Assembly (NCBI GenBank): GCA_937895825.1
Contig: CALBKP010000121.1
Span: 1 to 9,738 of the forward strand
DNA: 9,738 nt
Direction of reading: 5' to 3'
From: an uncultured Alistipes sp.
GTDB taxonomy: Bacteria > Bacteroidota > Bacteroidia > Bacteroidales > Rikenellaceae
Shown here in pieces: positions 1 through 6,205 of this stretch. The notes beneath the pieces are model-generated. The model was not told the origin of the DNA. It worked only from the letters and a program-made list of their open reading frames with translations, and ran no database searches. Position 1 is the stretch's first letter, and each line of letters opens with the position of its first letter. The translations under genes were made by a program, and so were the position numbers.

Positions 1-1151
1 ATCTTAGTGTTGATATCGGCAATGTGCATATATCGTGATCGCTGCCCGTTCTTTCTGAATACTTTATGCAAGAGTTCTGAGCCATAATACGAAAGAATCC
101 TTTTTAAGCTCATAAGTATAGGAAATCCGATACCGCCCAAAACTATAAGAAGCGAGATTACCAGGTAGAAAATGTTATGATTGTATAATATCAAATCATT
201 CCCGAGATTCCCTTCCAGCGTGGAGAATCCTGCATTGCAGAATGCTGATACGGAGTGGAAGAGAGAGAAGAATATCTCATCTCGGAGGGTCATTCCCATT
301 GTTGAATGAATACTAAGCCATATGAAAATAGCTCCAATTATCTCTATCACGAAAGTAAACCCTAAAACATTTGTCAGCACAGATTTCAGTGATTCGGAAC
401 TTGATGCTATCATATTCTTCAGTGAAAATTGAGAATACAATCCGATGCTACCCATGAAAAACAGGGCAAAAAAACTCGTTATTGTCATAATGCCCAAACC
501 TCCGATCTGAATCAACAGGGCTATTATTATTTGCCCCTCGATGGTAAATGTATGTGCAATCTCTACGGGACTTAATCCCGTAACACAAACCGCACTTGTT
601 GAGATGAAGAGTGCATCTACCACAGGTAGTCGTATATGCTCCAATGTGGAGCGAGGGAGCAAAAGTAGCAGAGCCCCAAAGGCTATTACCGTTATAAAAC
701 AGACTACGATTAAAAGCGCTGGATTTGTCCTTTTGTTTACAAAGTTTACTATCCATTGCGATATTGTAATCAGCGACAATAGACCAATGATACTTATAAT
801 AAAGTATTTATGAATCAGCACAGACCATAAGATAGTGAGAATTTGACTATCCCCGGGCGTAGTAAAAAACTTCGGTAATGCAGAAGCACAAAGCATAATG
901 CCCAAAATTAGGGTGAATGACATTCCCTTACGCCAAACCTCACTCCAATGAACGATAATCTTATAAGCAAATGATATGAAATAGACCCACCAACCAGCGT
1001 TATATACCGACAAGATGAACGACATCTCGTGGACATCAAGCTCGAAACCATAATCAACAATTATGGCTGCAACAACACATATAGATGTCAGTATAGAGAC
1101 TATCTTTACGATATAGTCCGTTCTCGAAACAATAGGTTTAAGGTCAATCAT
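1..1151 (-). CDS. TrkH/KtrB-family potassium uptake protein, 3' end cut by window edge
   Basis: The frame is open from an ATG at 1151 to the left edge, giving 383 codons with no stop. It encodes a polytopic inner-membrane protein of the superfamily of K+ transporters that combine four membrane-pore-membrane units. Two pore loops are visible. The first holds the filter segment CVTGLS with Thr191-Gly192; the second holds CNAGFS around residues 305-310. Both glycines occupy the place of the K+ filter glycine. The first pore loop lies later than in classic TrkH, so there is an extra N-terminal hydrophobic region, as in the roughly 600-residue Bacteroidetes forms. An in-frame stop 12 nt upstream makes this the first possible ATG. 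The gene follows the CNNM/CBS gene by 29 nt and is probably cotranscribed with it. The cytosolic regulatory partner (TrkA/KtrA, RCK domain) is not in the window and could lie beyond the left edge. The family assignment is firm; the physiological role is inferred. Confidence 0.93.
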   Translation of the reverse strand, partial: MIDLKPIVSRTDYIVKIVSILTSICVVAAIIVDYGFELDVHEMSFILSVYNAGWWVYFISFAYKIIVHWSEVWRKGMSFTLILGIMLCASALPKFFTTPGDSQILTILWSVLIHKYFIISIIGLLSLITISQWIVNFVNKRTNPALLIVVCFITVIAFGALLLLLPRSTLEHIRLPVVDALFISTSAVCVTGLSPVEIAHTFTIEGQIIIALLIQIGGLGIMTITSFFALFFMGSIGLYSQFSLKNMIASSSESLKSVLTNVLGFTFVIEIIGAIFIWLSIHSTMGMTLRDEIFFSLFHSVSAFCNAGFSTLEGNLGNDLILYNHNIFYLVISLLIVLGGIGFPILMSLKRILSYYGSELLHKVFRKNGQRSRYMHIADINTK

Positions 1152-1180
1152 CGATTCAGAACTTTATGAACGATTATCGG

Positions 1181-2206
1181 TTATTTCATCTGTTTTAGCC
1201 ATTTCTCACGTGCATACGCCTGCAAATCTACTATCGTATCACTCTCATCGACTATCTCTCGTCCGATGATGGTTTCGATAATATCCTCCATCGTTACAAC
1301 ACCTAAAAAACAGCCAAACTCATTCTGTACTTGGGCGATGTGTTCCTTTCGTTTGAGCATCTCTTCCCATGCGACACTTACCAAAGTATCCTCATTAAAT
1401 GATAGTATCGGCCGCTTTATTTCTGCCAACGATTTATCAAAGTCATCTTCGGCCATCTTCTCAAGAACGGTCTGTTTAAGGACAAAGCCCGTAATAAAGT
1501 CGGGGTTGTCGTTATAAACGGGTATTCTCGAAAAAATACCATGCATTTTGTTGGCATGAAATTCCTTCAATTTTGTATTCTCCGAGGCCGTAATTACCAC
1601 AGTTCGTGGAGTCATAATCTCATAAAGAGCGATACTCTTAAGCTTAAAGATGTTTTGAATCATATCACTCTCAGTAGCTTCAAATACGCCCTCCTTTGTA
1701 CCGACGCTAACCATTGCCGATACCTCTTCTCGACTGACGGATAGAGGTTGCTTTTTTGCAGCTATCAAATTGGTTATAAGTTCAGAAAACCATACTAAGG
1801 GGTATGAAATAATTACTAACCAGTGAATTATCTTTGACGCGGGCATAGCTAACTGTCGCCAATAATATGAGCCTATGGTTTTAGGAATAATCTCCGAGAG
1901 GACAAGTATCAAAATGGTTAATACGGCTGAAATGACACCGAAATAGGCCTCGCCAAAGACCTTTACGGCTTCGGCTCCGACACCTGCTGAGCCTACGGTA
2001 TGGGCTACGGTGTTAAGCGATAGAATAGCAGAGATAGGACGGTCAATATTTTGTTTATGCTTCATCATCAACGGCGCATTTTTAGCGCCCTCCTTCTCTT
2101 TCATTGTGATAAAAGAGATTGGTGTGGATAGCAATACAGCCTCCAATACCGAACATAAAAACGACACAGATAGTGCCAACAATAGATATAATATAACTAA
2201 TTCCAT
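1181..2206 (-). CDS. CNNM/DUF21 membrane protein with CBS pair (CorB/CorC-like ion transporter)
   Basis: The 341-residue protein has an N-terminal CNNM (DUF21) transmembrane domain with hydrophobic segments near residues 3-25, 58-78, 88-108 and 125-148. It includes the family signature SEIIPKT at 104-110. A cytosolic CBS-domain pair follows at about 197-322, opening with IMTPRT and containing GVVTMEDIIE in its second half. CNNM/CorB proteins are linked to Mg2+ (and Na+-coupled divalent) transport, with CBS pairs binding adenine nucleotides. Older annotations calling these haemolysins are misleading. The C-terminal CorC_HlyC domain of longer (about 430-residue) relatives is absent; such short forms exist in Bacteroidetes, so this is not clearly a truncation. 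It ends 29 nt before the K+ transporter start, which suggests a cation-homeostasis operon. The substrate is not established from sequence. Confidence 0.9.
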   Translation of the reverse strand: MELVILYLLLALSVSFLCSVLEAVLLSTPISFITMKEKEGAKNAPLMMKHKQNIDRPISAILSLNTVAHTVGSAGVGAEAVKVFGEAYFGVISAVLTILILVLSEIIPKTIGSYYWRQLAMPASKIIHWLVIISYPLVWFSELITNLIAAKKQPLSVSREEVSAMVSVGTKEGVFEATESDMIQNIFKLKSIALYEIMTPRTVVITASENTKLKEFHANKMHGIFSRIPVYNDNPDFITGFVLKQTVLEKMAEDDFDKSLAEIKRPILSFNEDTLVSVAWEEMLKRKEHIAQVQNEFGCFLGVVTMEDIIETIIGREIVDESDTIVDLQAYAREKWLKQMK

Positions 2207-2282
2207 ATACGAAAATTTACCGATACATCTGCATCGGGATAATAAAAAATAATGATTGTTTTAAACGATAAGATTGTTACTA

Positions 2283-2331
2283 CATACAACAAACTGGCCC
2301 TTGACTCACAATATGTTAGGGCCGTTGTATG
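2283..2331. repeat. Long imperfect inverted repeat upstream of the CNNM gene
   Basis: Outer arms CATACAAC (2283-2290) and GTTGTATG (2324-2331) pair over 8 bp. Inner arms GGCCCT (2296-2301) and AGGGCC (2318-2323) pair over 6 bp. A 5-nt bulge lies on one side and the loop is 16 nt. It sits between the small ORF ending at 2349 and the CNNM start at 2206. Neither strand has a T-run after the stem, so it is not a standard intrinsic terminator. It could be a leader structure, a factor-dependent terminator or a protein-binding dyad. The pairing is seen directly; any function is inference. Confidence 0.6.
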
Positions 2332-2348
2332 GCATAGACTGCAATAAA

Positions 2349-2708
2349 TCAAATAAGCAATGTGCAGAATAGCTCGGACAGATGTCTCGATATTTTCGAG
2401 GGGCTTGTAGCAGAGATGATAATATGAGCCGCCTGTCTCTTAACAGAGTGCGAAGAGTTAAAATTCGCAAAATGTAGGGCTGTAATTCTGATTGAGTGTT
2501 TTTTTACTCTCCTTAGGCAACACTCATCATTGGATTCGTTTTCCGTATCTGCATATTCGGTCGTACTATGATGCAAGACTTCCTCCAAGTTCATAATGGG
2601 GGTGGTTTGAGTACTTAAAATATATTCAAACATTCCACTTTGAACAGAAACAACCATTATTAGTACAGTTGTTATTGTTCTTATTATGTTGCACCTAAAA
2701 TACTCCAT
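2349..2708 (-). CDS. Small hypothetical exported or membrane-anchored protein
   Basis: This 119-residue ORF has a hydrophobic N-terminal segment (about residues 9-25, IIRTITTVLIMVVS) that could be a signal peptide or anchor. A polar stretch rich in Glu/Asp/Asn follows, then a double cysteine (ECCLRR) and a basic, Ser-rich second half ending in ELFCTLLI. I do not recognise a named domain. Support for it being real is a good TAnnTTTG promoter ending about 25 nt upstream of the ATG, and the absence of a better ORF on either strand. It lies 142 nt upstream of the CNNM gene, with a strong inverted repeat between them. It may therefore head the cation-transporter operon or be a separate unit. It could also be a noncoding leader carrying a chance ORF. 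No function is claimed. Confidence 0.5.
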   Translation of the reverse strand: MEYFRCNIIRTITTVLIMVVSVQSGMFEYILSTQTTPIMNLEEVLHHSTTEYADTENESNDECCLRRVKKHSIRITALHFANFNSSHSVKRQAAHIIISATSPSKISRHLSELFCTLLI

Positions 2709-2732
2709 ATATTAGTAATGGTAAATCATATG

Positions 2733-2764
2733 CAAAATTAGCAAAACAGGTGTTAACTGCAATA
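2733..2764 (-). promoter_or_regulatory. Bacteroidetes-type promoter for the small ORF
   Basis: Read on the minus strand, TAATTTTG (2733-2740) matches the -7 consensus TAnnTTTG. TATTG (2760-2764) lies 19 nt upstream and approximates the -33 TTTG box. The predicted transcription start near 2726 leaves a leader of under 20 nt before the ATG at 2708. No equally good promoter is seen directly before the CNNM gene, so this one may also serve the two transporters. Confidence 0.6.
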
Positions 2765-2898
2765 CAATATACATAAATTAACCATTTTAGATATAACGAA
2801 CAATTGATAGCGATTATTGTTTTAATGGCTAACATTTCTCATTAAAGATATGGTAGCCCAAACGGATGCCTCATTTTGAGATACCCTCGTTAACATGT

Positions 2899-3186
2899 TT
2901 ACATCTTCATTCCTCTGCTCCTTTTCTGTTGAATAGGCTGTCGGATTGACTGTCGTAGTTTGTCGTACTGCTCGCTAAACCATTGGCTGATGGGTATTCG
3001 ATTTGCGGTTAGGGTAAGTCGCTTGTCGTTATCTCGCAGAATTTGTAAAGGGGTATTATCCGTGGCAAACCATCTGTTATGCTCCGAGGAGAATAGTCGC
3101 CCTGTAAAGTTCACAATCTTACCCTTAATAAGCTCGGCAAACTCCATAGCCGAAAGTCCGATTCGCTTGGGAGGTGTCCTTAGCAT
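2899..3186 (-). CDS. Orphan 95-residue ORF, possibly a mobile-element protein fragment
   Basis: The ORF opens with MLRTPPKRIGLSAMEF, runs through a compact segment GKIVNFTGRLFSSEH, and ends in a very basic tail (QQKRSRGMKM). The reading frame stays open upstream of the ATG for about another 100 nt without an alternative ATG. No Bacteroidetes promoter is visible in front of it on this strand. The pattern of a 'KGK ... F-G' module followed by a basic tail loosely recalls the repeat modules and C-termini of DUF3945/DUF4099-type proteins of Bacteroides conjugative elements. That is a memory-based resemblance, not a match I can prove. It may be a 5'-truncated remnant, a small intact gene, or chance. 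The missing promoter and the position at an AT-rich to more GC-rich boundary favour a remnant. Confidence 0.4.
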   Translation of the reverse strand: MLRTPPKRIGLSAMEFAELIKGKIVNFTGRLFSSEHNRWFATDNTPLQILRDNDKRLTLTANRIPISQWFSEQYDKLRQSIRQPIQQKRSRGMKM

Positions 3187-3249
3187 AGCTGTAATTAAGC
3201 TATATATTATGGGTAACAGCGTGATAACATCCTGGCAACGCGTAATATG

Positions 3250-3281
3250 TTTGTAGTTTTGGGAAATATTTGCTACCTTTG
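3250..3281 (+). promoter_or_regulatory. Promoter for the 598-residue lipoprotein gene
   Basis: TTTG (3250-3253), a 20-nt spacer, then TACCTTTG (3274-3281) match the Bacteroidetes -33/-7 promoter consensus in full. Transcription should start near 3288, giving a leader of about 90 nt before the ATG at 3381. Confidence 0.8.
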
Positions 3282-3322
3282 TATATGCCGTTTTTGAGGA
3301 TAACTACATATCATCTATGTAT

Positions 3323-3352
3323 AAGGAGGTGCCCATGGTGCGGTATGAGTGA
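3323..3352 (+). other. Perfect Shine-Dalgarno followed by a five-codon ORF in the leader
   Basis: Inside the leader of the lipoprotein gene, AAGGAGGT (3323-3330) is fully complementary to the 16S anti-Shine-Dalgarno core. It stands 4 nt before ATG GTG CGG TAT GAG TGA (3335-3352). A second short ATG (3345-3365, six codons) overlaps it. The main ATG at 3381 has only an A-rich leader, as is normal in this phylum. Whether the mini-ORF is translated is unknown. Confidence 0.4.
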
Positions 3353-3380
3353 TACTGTAAAATAATAAACAAAAAATAAT

Positions 3381-5177
3381 ATGAAAAAGCTCTTTAGGTT
3401 GATACTCGTTATGGTGCTTGCTACTATGACGATGTCGTTCTCGGCATGTGATAACAATGAACCAACACCTCCAGCTCAGGAGCCTACACCTAAGCCCGAT
3501 TATGAGTGCTTTTACAGGTTGGATGGTGGTGACAAGGTCGAGATTAAGTCAGTTTATATGGAGCAACGCGAGGAGTGTTTATTGATACTCTTCTCGCCCG
3601 CTGATGGCGCGTTGAACACCGAGAGCTTAGGTGCGGAGTATGTGAAGATAGAGTTGCCGGTGGCGGCAGTTGGTGGAACGATGGAGTTAATCGAGTGTTC
3701 AGATGTGGTGGTATATGCTATGTTGGAGTGTTTGGATTCGCCCGTAGGTGTTAATTACGAGGGTGTTACGACAGTTAAGTCGGGAGAGCTTACGGTTACG
3801 AATAGTGGTGACAATAGCTACGCCATTAACCTCGGTATGACGCTTAAGGATGGTAAATTGTTTGAGGCCTGTTGCGTTGGTGAGTGCGAGATTGAGGAGC
3901 TACCCGTGTTGCCTGATGAGGGTAATTACTTCGCCTACAATGGTGAGATTATCACGCTTAATTCGATGGGTTACATGGCTAACAATGTGGCGAATATCGG
4001 CCTGCAGTATGCTATGGTTATGACTCCTGTGGAGGGGCTCGACACCTACGATGCCATGATAGATAGTGGTGAGTATCTATTCCTATCGCTTGGTAAGGAC
4101 CTTATAGCCGATGCGCAGGAGATTGATGTTATGAATATCTCGGCGGACGACGAGATGTATATGTTTTTTGCCGTCTTGGATGGTATCAGCATAGAGGATT
4201 ACGCCTTCGACCATAGCTCAATAGCTGAGGGTATGATTAGCGTATCTATCGATGCTGAGACGTGCGATCTGACACTTGATGCCCGTTATAAGACGCGTGG
4301 TGGAGATAGCCTTAGGGTACTGGCGACGCTACCGCTGTTTGCGAAGCCCGAGAAGCCAGAAGATGTTGGTAACACCTTCTGTTACAACTGGACAAATATA
4401 TCTAAGGAGCTTACCGTGGGAGCCGCCTTCGTAGAGGACACGTTGGATGGAGTTGTCTACACGTTGTGTGTCGACGATGTAAAGACCTACGTAAGCTACG
4501 AGGATACTGTATTCTTGCGAGTTGAGGTTGCGGGGCGTAGAGCAGATGACTCGTTTAAGTTCGATGTAGCAACGTGTGACGAGGAGTTTAATATGTGGCT
4601 ATGCGACCCAATTCGCGGCATGGACCTTAGGGTAAATAATGAACGTAGAGAGGGTTGTAGCGGTGAGTTTAGCGTGCAGAGGGGCGTTGTTGTTTGCAAT
4701 CTATATTACGATGCGACAAATGCTGATAATATTGAGTTTAATACAGCGTATGGTGGTAAATATCGTTCGGTGAATGAGTGCTACGACATCGTTTATGACG
4801 AGCGCACAACGTTGTTTGTGCCACGCTCTGTTGTGCTGGACAATAGCGGCGAGGAGTTTAAGATATATGTGTCGAGCAAGGAGGGTGTAACGACGGTTGC
4901 CGCAATGGCCGACGCTGAAGTTGTTATTGCCTATCCATCGGATGGTTGGGAGACGCTCCTGAAGGGTAACTTTGTATCGGGAAGCTCGCATCGTACGATG
5001 AGCTTTACGCTCAATGGCGAGCGTTGCGTCAAGGGCGAGGGTGACATCTTGGGCATGAACTGCCAGTTTAAGGCGTACGATGCAGCTAATGGTCGCATAG
5101 GACTTAATGCTAACCTATACAACGAGCGTGGTGGTGTGGCGCTATATTATAGCGGCAGCTTTACACTCGTAGAGTAG
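3381..5177 (+). CDS. Large lipoprotein with about four tandem beta-rich repeats, function unknown
   Basis: The N-terminus MKKLFRLILVMVLATMTMS ends in a lipobox FSAC with Cys23 as the lipid-modified residue. A Pro/Glu-rich linker covers about residues 27-40. The remaining roughly 555 residues read as about four related units. Unit openings are similar near 42 (ECFYRLDGG), 182 (NYFAYNGE), 331 (NTFCYNWT) and about 455-470. Each unit closes with a hairpin-like pattern starting with a Gly-hydrophobic strand, near 135 (GELTV), 284 (GMISV), 428 (GEFSV) and 554 (GDILG). The last segment, about 554-597, alternates polar and hydrophobic residues and ends in SGSFTLVE. The units are strongly acidic and contain many scattered cysteines. 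I recognise no named domain. It is probably anchored in the outer membrane, perhaps surface-exposed given the acidic residues after Cys23. It has its own promoter upstream and a terminator downstream, so it is monocistronic. Confidence 0.88.
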   Translation: MKKLFRLILVMVLATMTMSFSACDNNEPTPPAQEPTPKPDYECFYRLDGGDKVEIKSVYMEQREECLLILFSPADGALNTESLGAEYVKIELPVAAVGGTMELIECSDVVVYAMLECLDSPVGVNYEGVTTVKSGELTVTNSGDNSYAINLGMTLKDGKLFEACCVGECEIEELPVLPDEGNYFAYNGEIITLNSMGYMANNVANIGLQYAMVMTPVEGLDTYDAMIDSGEYLFLSLGKDLIADAQEIDVMNISADDEMYMFFAVLDGISIEDYAFDHSSIAEGMISVSIDAETCDLTLDARYKTRGGDSLRVLATLPLFAKPEKPEDVGNTFCYNWTNISKELTVGAAFVEDTLDGVVYTLCVDDVKTYVSYEDTVFLRVEVAGRRADDSFKFDVATCDEEFNMWLCDPIRGMDLRVNNERREGCSGEFSVQRGVVVCNLYYDATNADNIEFNTAYGGKYRSVNECYDIVYDERTTLFVPRSVVLDNSGEEFKIYVSSKEGVTTVAAMADAEVVIAYPSDGWETLLKGNFVSGSSHRTMSFTLNGERCVKGEGDILGMNCQFKAYDAANGRIGLNANLYNERGGVALYYSGSFTLVE

Positions 5178-5196
5178 GAGTCATATTTAACATAAT

Positions 5197-5238
5197 AGCG
5201 AGTGGGGTGTCCGACCTATGGACACCCCACTCGCTTTT
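5197..5238. terminator. Shared bidirectional terminator between convergent genes
   Basis: A perfect 16-bp stem (5197-5212 with 5220-5235) has a 7-nt loop. On the plus strand TTTT follows (5235-5238), 20 nt after the lipoprotein stop. On the minus strand the same stem follows the stop of the gene at 5244 by a few nucleotides, with a less T-rich tail (CTATTATG). It should end both transcripts and is stronger as a plus-strand terminator. Confidence 0.88.
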
Positions 5239-5243
5239 GGTTG

Positions 5244-5645
5244 CTACTCTGCTTCGGCTGTCTGCTCCAGGAATATCTGTCGGGTGTTGATATTCTCGGC
5301 AATCTCCTCACGCGAGGTAACCTCTTTGGAGAGTAGCCATAGGGTCTTACTCTCAATCTTCTCAGCCTCTAAGATGTTGCTCTGTACGCTTGTGTGTGGT
5401 TGTACAAGCTTCCAGCCTCGCTCCGACATATAGTTCAGCGCACCAACTATCGAGCGAAAGTATATGGTATTGCCGTCGTCGTCGACAATCCAGTTTTTAC
5501 GTAGGTTACTCTGGCCGTAGTCGACGTAGCAGGGACTATGACCTTGGATGCTTGCATAGGCGGTATAGGGCTCCTGTGAGGGCTCCTGCGCCACGGCAAT
5601 TGTCGCTGAGGCGAGGATAAGAACGAGTGTTGTGAACTTGCGCAT
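5244..5645 (-). CDS. Small secreted Bacteroidales conserved protein, function unknown
   Basis: This 133-residue protein has a signal peptide (MRKFTTLVLILASATIAVAQ, cleavage near residue 20). Its core resembles a common secreted Bacteroidales family that I recall from unannotated proteins. That family has a VDxGQ motif (here VDYGQ, 41-45), an acidic 'D-x-x-G' turn (DDDGN, 55-59), and a closing helix of the ALNYM---GW type (here ALNYMSERGW, 69-78). The family often ends soon after a W-L-L strand; here TLWLLSKE is followed by an extra Glu-rich tail of about 25 residues. It is probably periplasmic. A TAnnTTTG promoter lies upstream and the shared terminator downstream, so it appears monocistronic. 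No function is known to me. Confidence 0.82.
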   Translation of the reverse strand: MRKFTTLVLILASATIAVAQEPSQEPYTAYASIQGHSPCYVDYGQSNLRKNWIVDDDGNTIYFRSIVGALNYMSERGWKLVQPHTSVQSNILEAEKIESKTLWLLSKEVTSREEIAENINTRQIFLEQTAEAE

Positions 5646-5708
5646 AATTGTAGGGTTTTAAAGGTTAATAACTATGTTGCGGGCTGGGGTGTGACCTCCT
5701 TCCTATAA

Positions 5709-5716
5709 CAAAGTTA
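5709..5716 (-). promoter_or_regulatory. -7 promoter box for the secreted protein gene
   Basis: On the minus strand, TAACTTTG matches TAnnTTTG. No convincing -33 TTTG is seen 19-21 nt upstream. The predicted start near 5702 means the transcript would begin almost at a perfect AAGGAGGT sequence (complement at 5694-5701). That sequence lies about 50 nt from the ATG at 5645 and has no start codon close behind it. Confidence 0.5.
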
Positions 5717-5809
5717 GCACCTACAATTGCGGATTGATCTCTATCGTCGGCGAACGAACATAATGGCGCGGTGAAGATGCCGAGTAGCAGGGTGAAGTGC
5801 CGATACAAT

Positions 5810-5837
5810 AAAGGCTGCCGTTGTGGCGGCAGCCTTT
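5810..5837. terminator. Terminator of the metal operon
   Basis: A perfect 11-bp stem (AAAGGCTGCCG at 5810-5820 with its complement at 5827-5837) encloses the 6-nt loop TTGTGG. It lies 17 nt past the stop of the HMA protein gene. Read on the minus strand, the stem ends in TTT and is followed by ATTGTAT. It closes the four-gene minus-strand operon. Confidence 0.85.
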
Positions 5838-5853
5838 TGTCGAGTAGGCAAGA

Positions 5854-6159
5854 CTACTTCTTGGTCTTAGCCTCGGCCTTGATCTTGATCTTTGTGAAGG
5901 CCTTAATGAGGGTCTCGTCGTTAGTCTTTGCGGGGTCGTATGTTACGGTAACGGTCTTTGTGGGAACATCTACCTGAACATCCTTAACGCCCTTCTCGTA
6001 GGGGATGGTATTTGTCACCTTCTTAGCGCAGCCAGCGCAGTCGATGTCGGTAACAAACTCCGTAGTTACGGTCTTCTTCTCTGCCTTCTTAGGCTCCTGG
6101 GCGTTAGCTACGCCGAGGCTGAAGAGTGCGATAAAGCACATAAAAAGAATCTTCTTCAT
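5854..6159 (-). CDS. Exported HMA-domain heavy-metal-binding protein
   Basis: This 101-residue protein has a signal peptide (about residues 1-20, ending GVANAQ), a Lys-rich linker, a heavy-metal-associated ferredoxin-like domain from about residue 31 to 92, and a Lys-rich tail. The metal loop is DIDCAGC with Cys41 and Cys44, the CxxC pair that binds Cu+ or other soft metals in CopZ/Atx1-like chaperones and P-type ATPases. The usual GMTC lead-in is replaced by DIDC, which I recall from secreted Bacteroidetes members. The export signal places it in the periplasm rather than the cytosol. It lies 46 nt after the TonB-dependent receptor with no promoter between them, so it probably receives or scavenges metal handled by that receptor. 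The metal is not determined. Confidence 0.92.
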   Translation of the reverse strand: MKKILFMCFIALFSLGVANAQEPKKAEKKTVTTEFVTDIDCAGCAKKVTNTIPYEKGVKDVQVDVPTKTVTVTYDPAKTNDETLIKAFTKIKIKAEAKTKK

Positions 6160-6205
6160 AGCTCTATAATTTTATATAATAACGTTTTATTTTGCGGTTT
6201 ATTGT

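Noticed and set aside
448..756. A 102-codon minus-strand ORF in the K+ transporter region
   Set aside because: It is a shifted-frame shadow; the frame from 1151 runs through it and carries the TrkH pore motifs.
5646..5728. 9-bp inverted repeat AATTGTAGG (5646-5654) and CCTACAATT (5720-5728) flanking the leader of the secreted protein gene
   Set aside because: The outer arm lies upstream of the predicted transcript start, so no RNA hairpin can form; an AT-rich 9-bp match over this distance can be chance.
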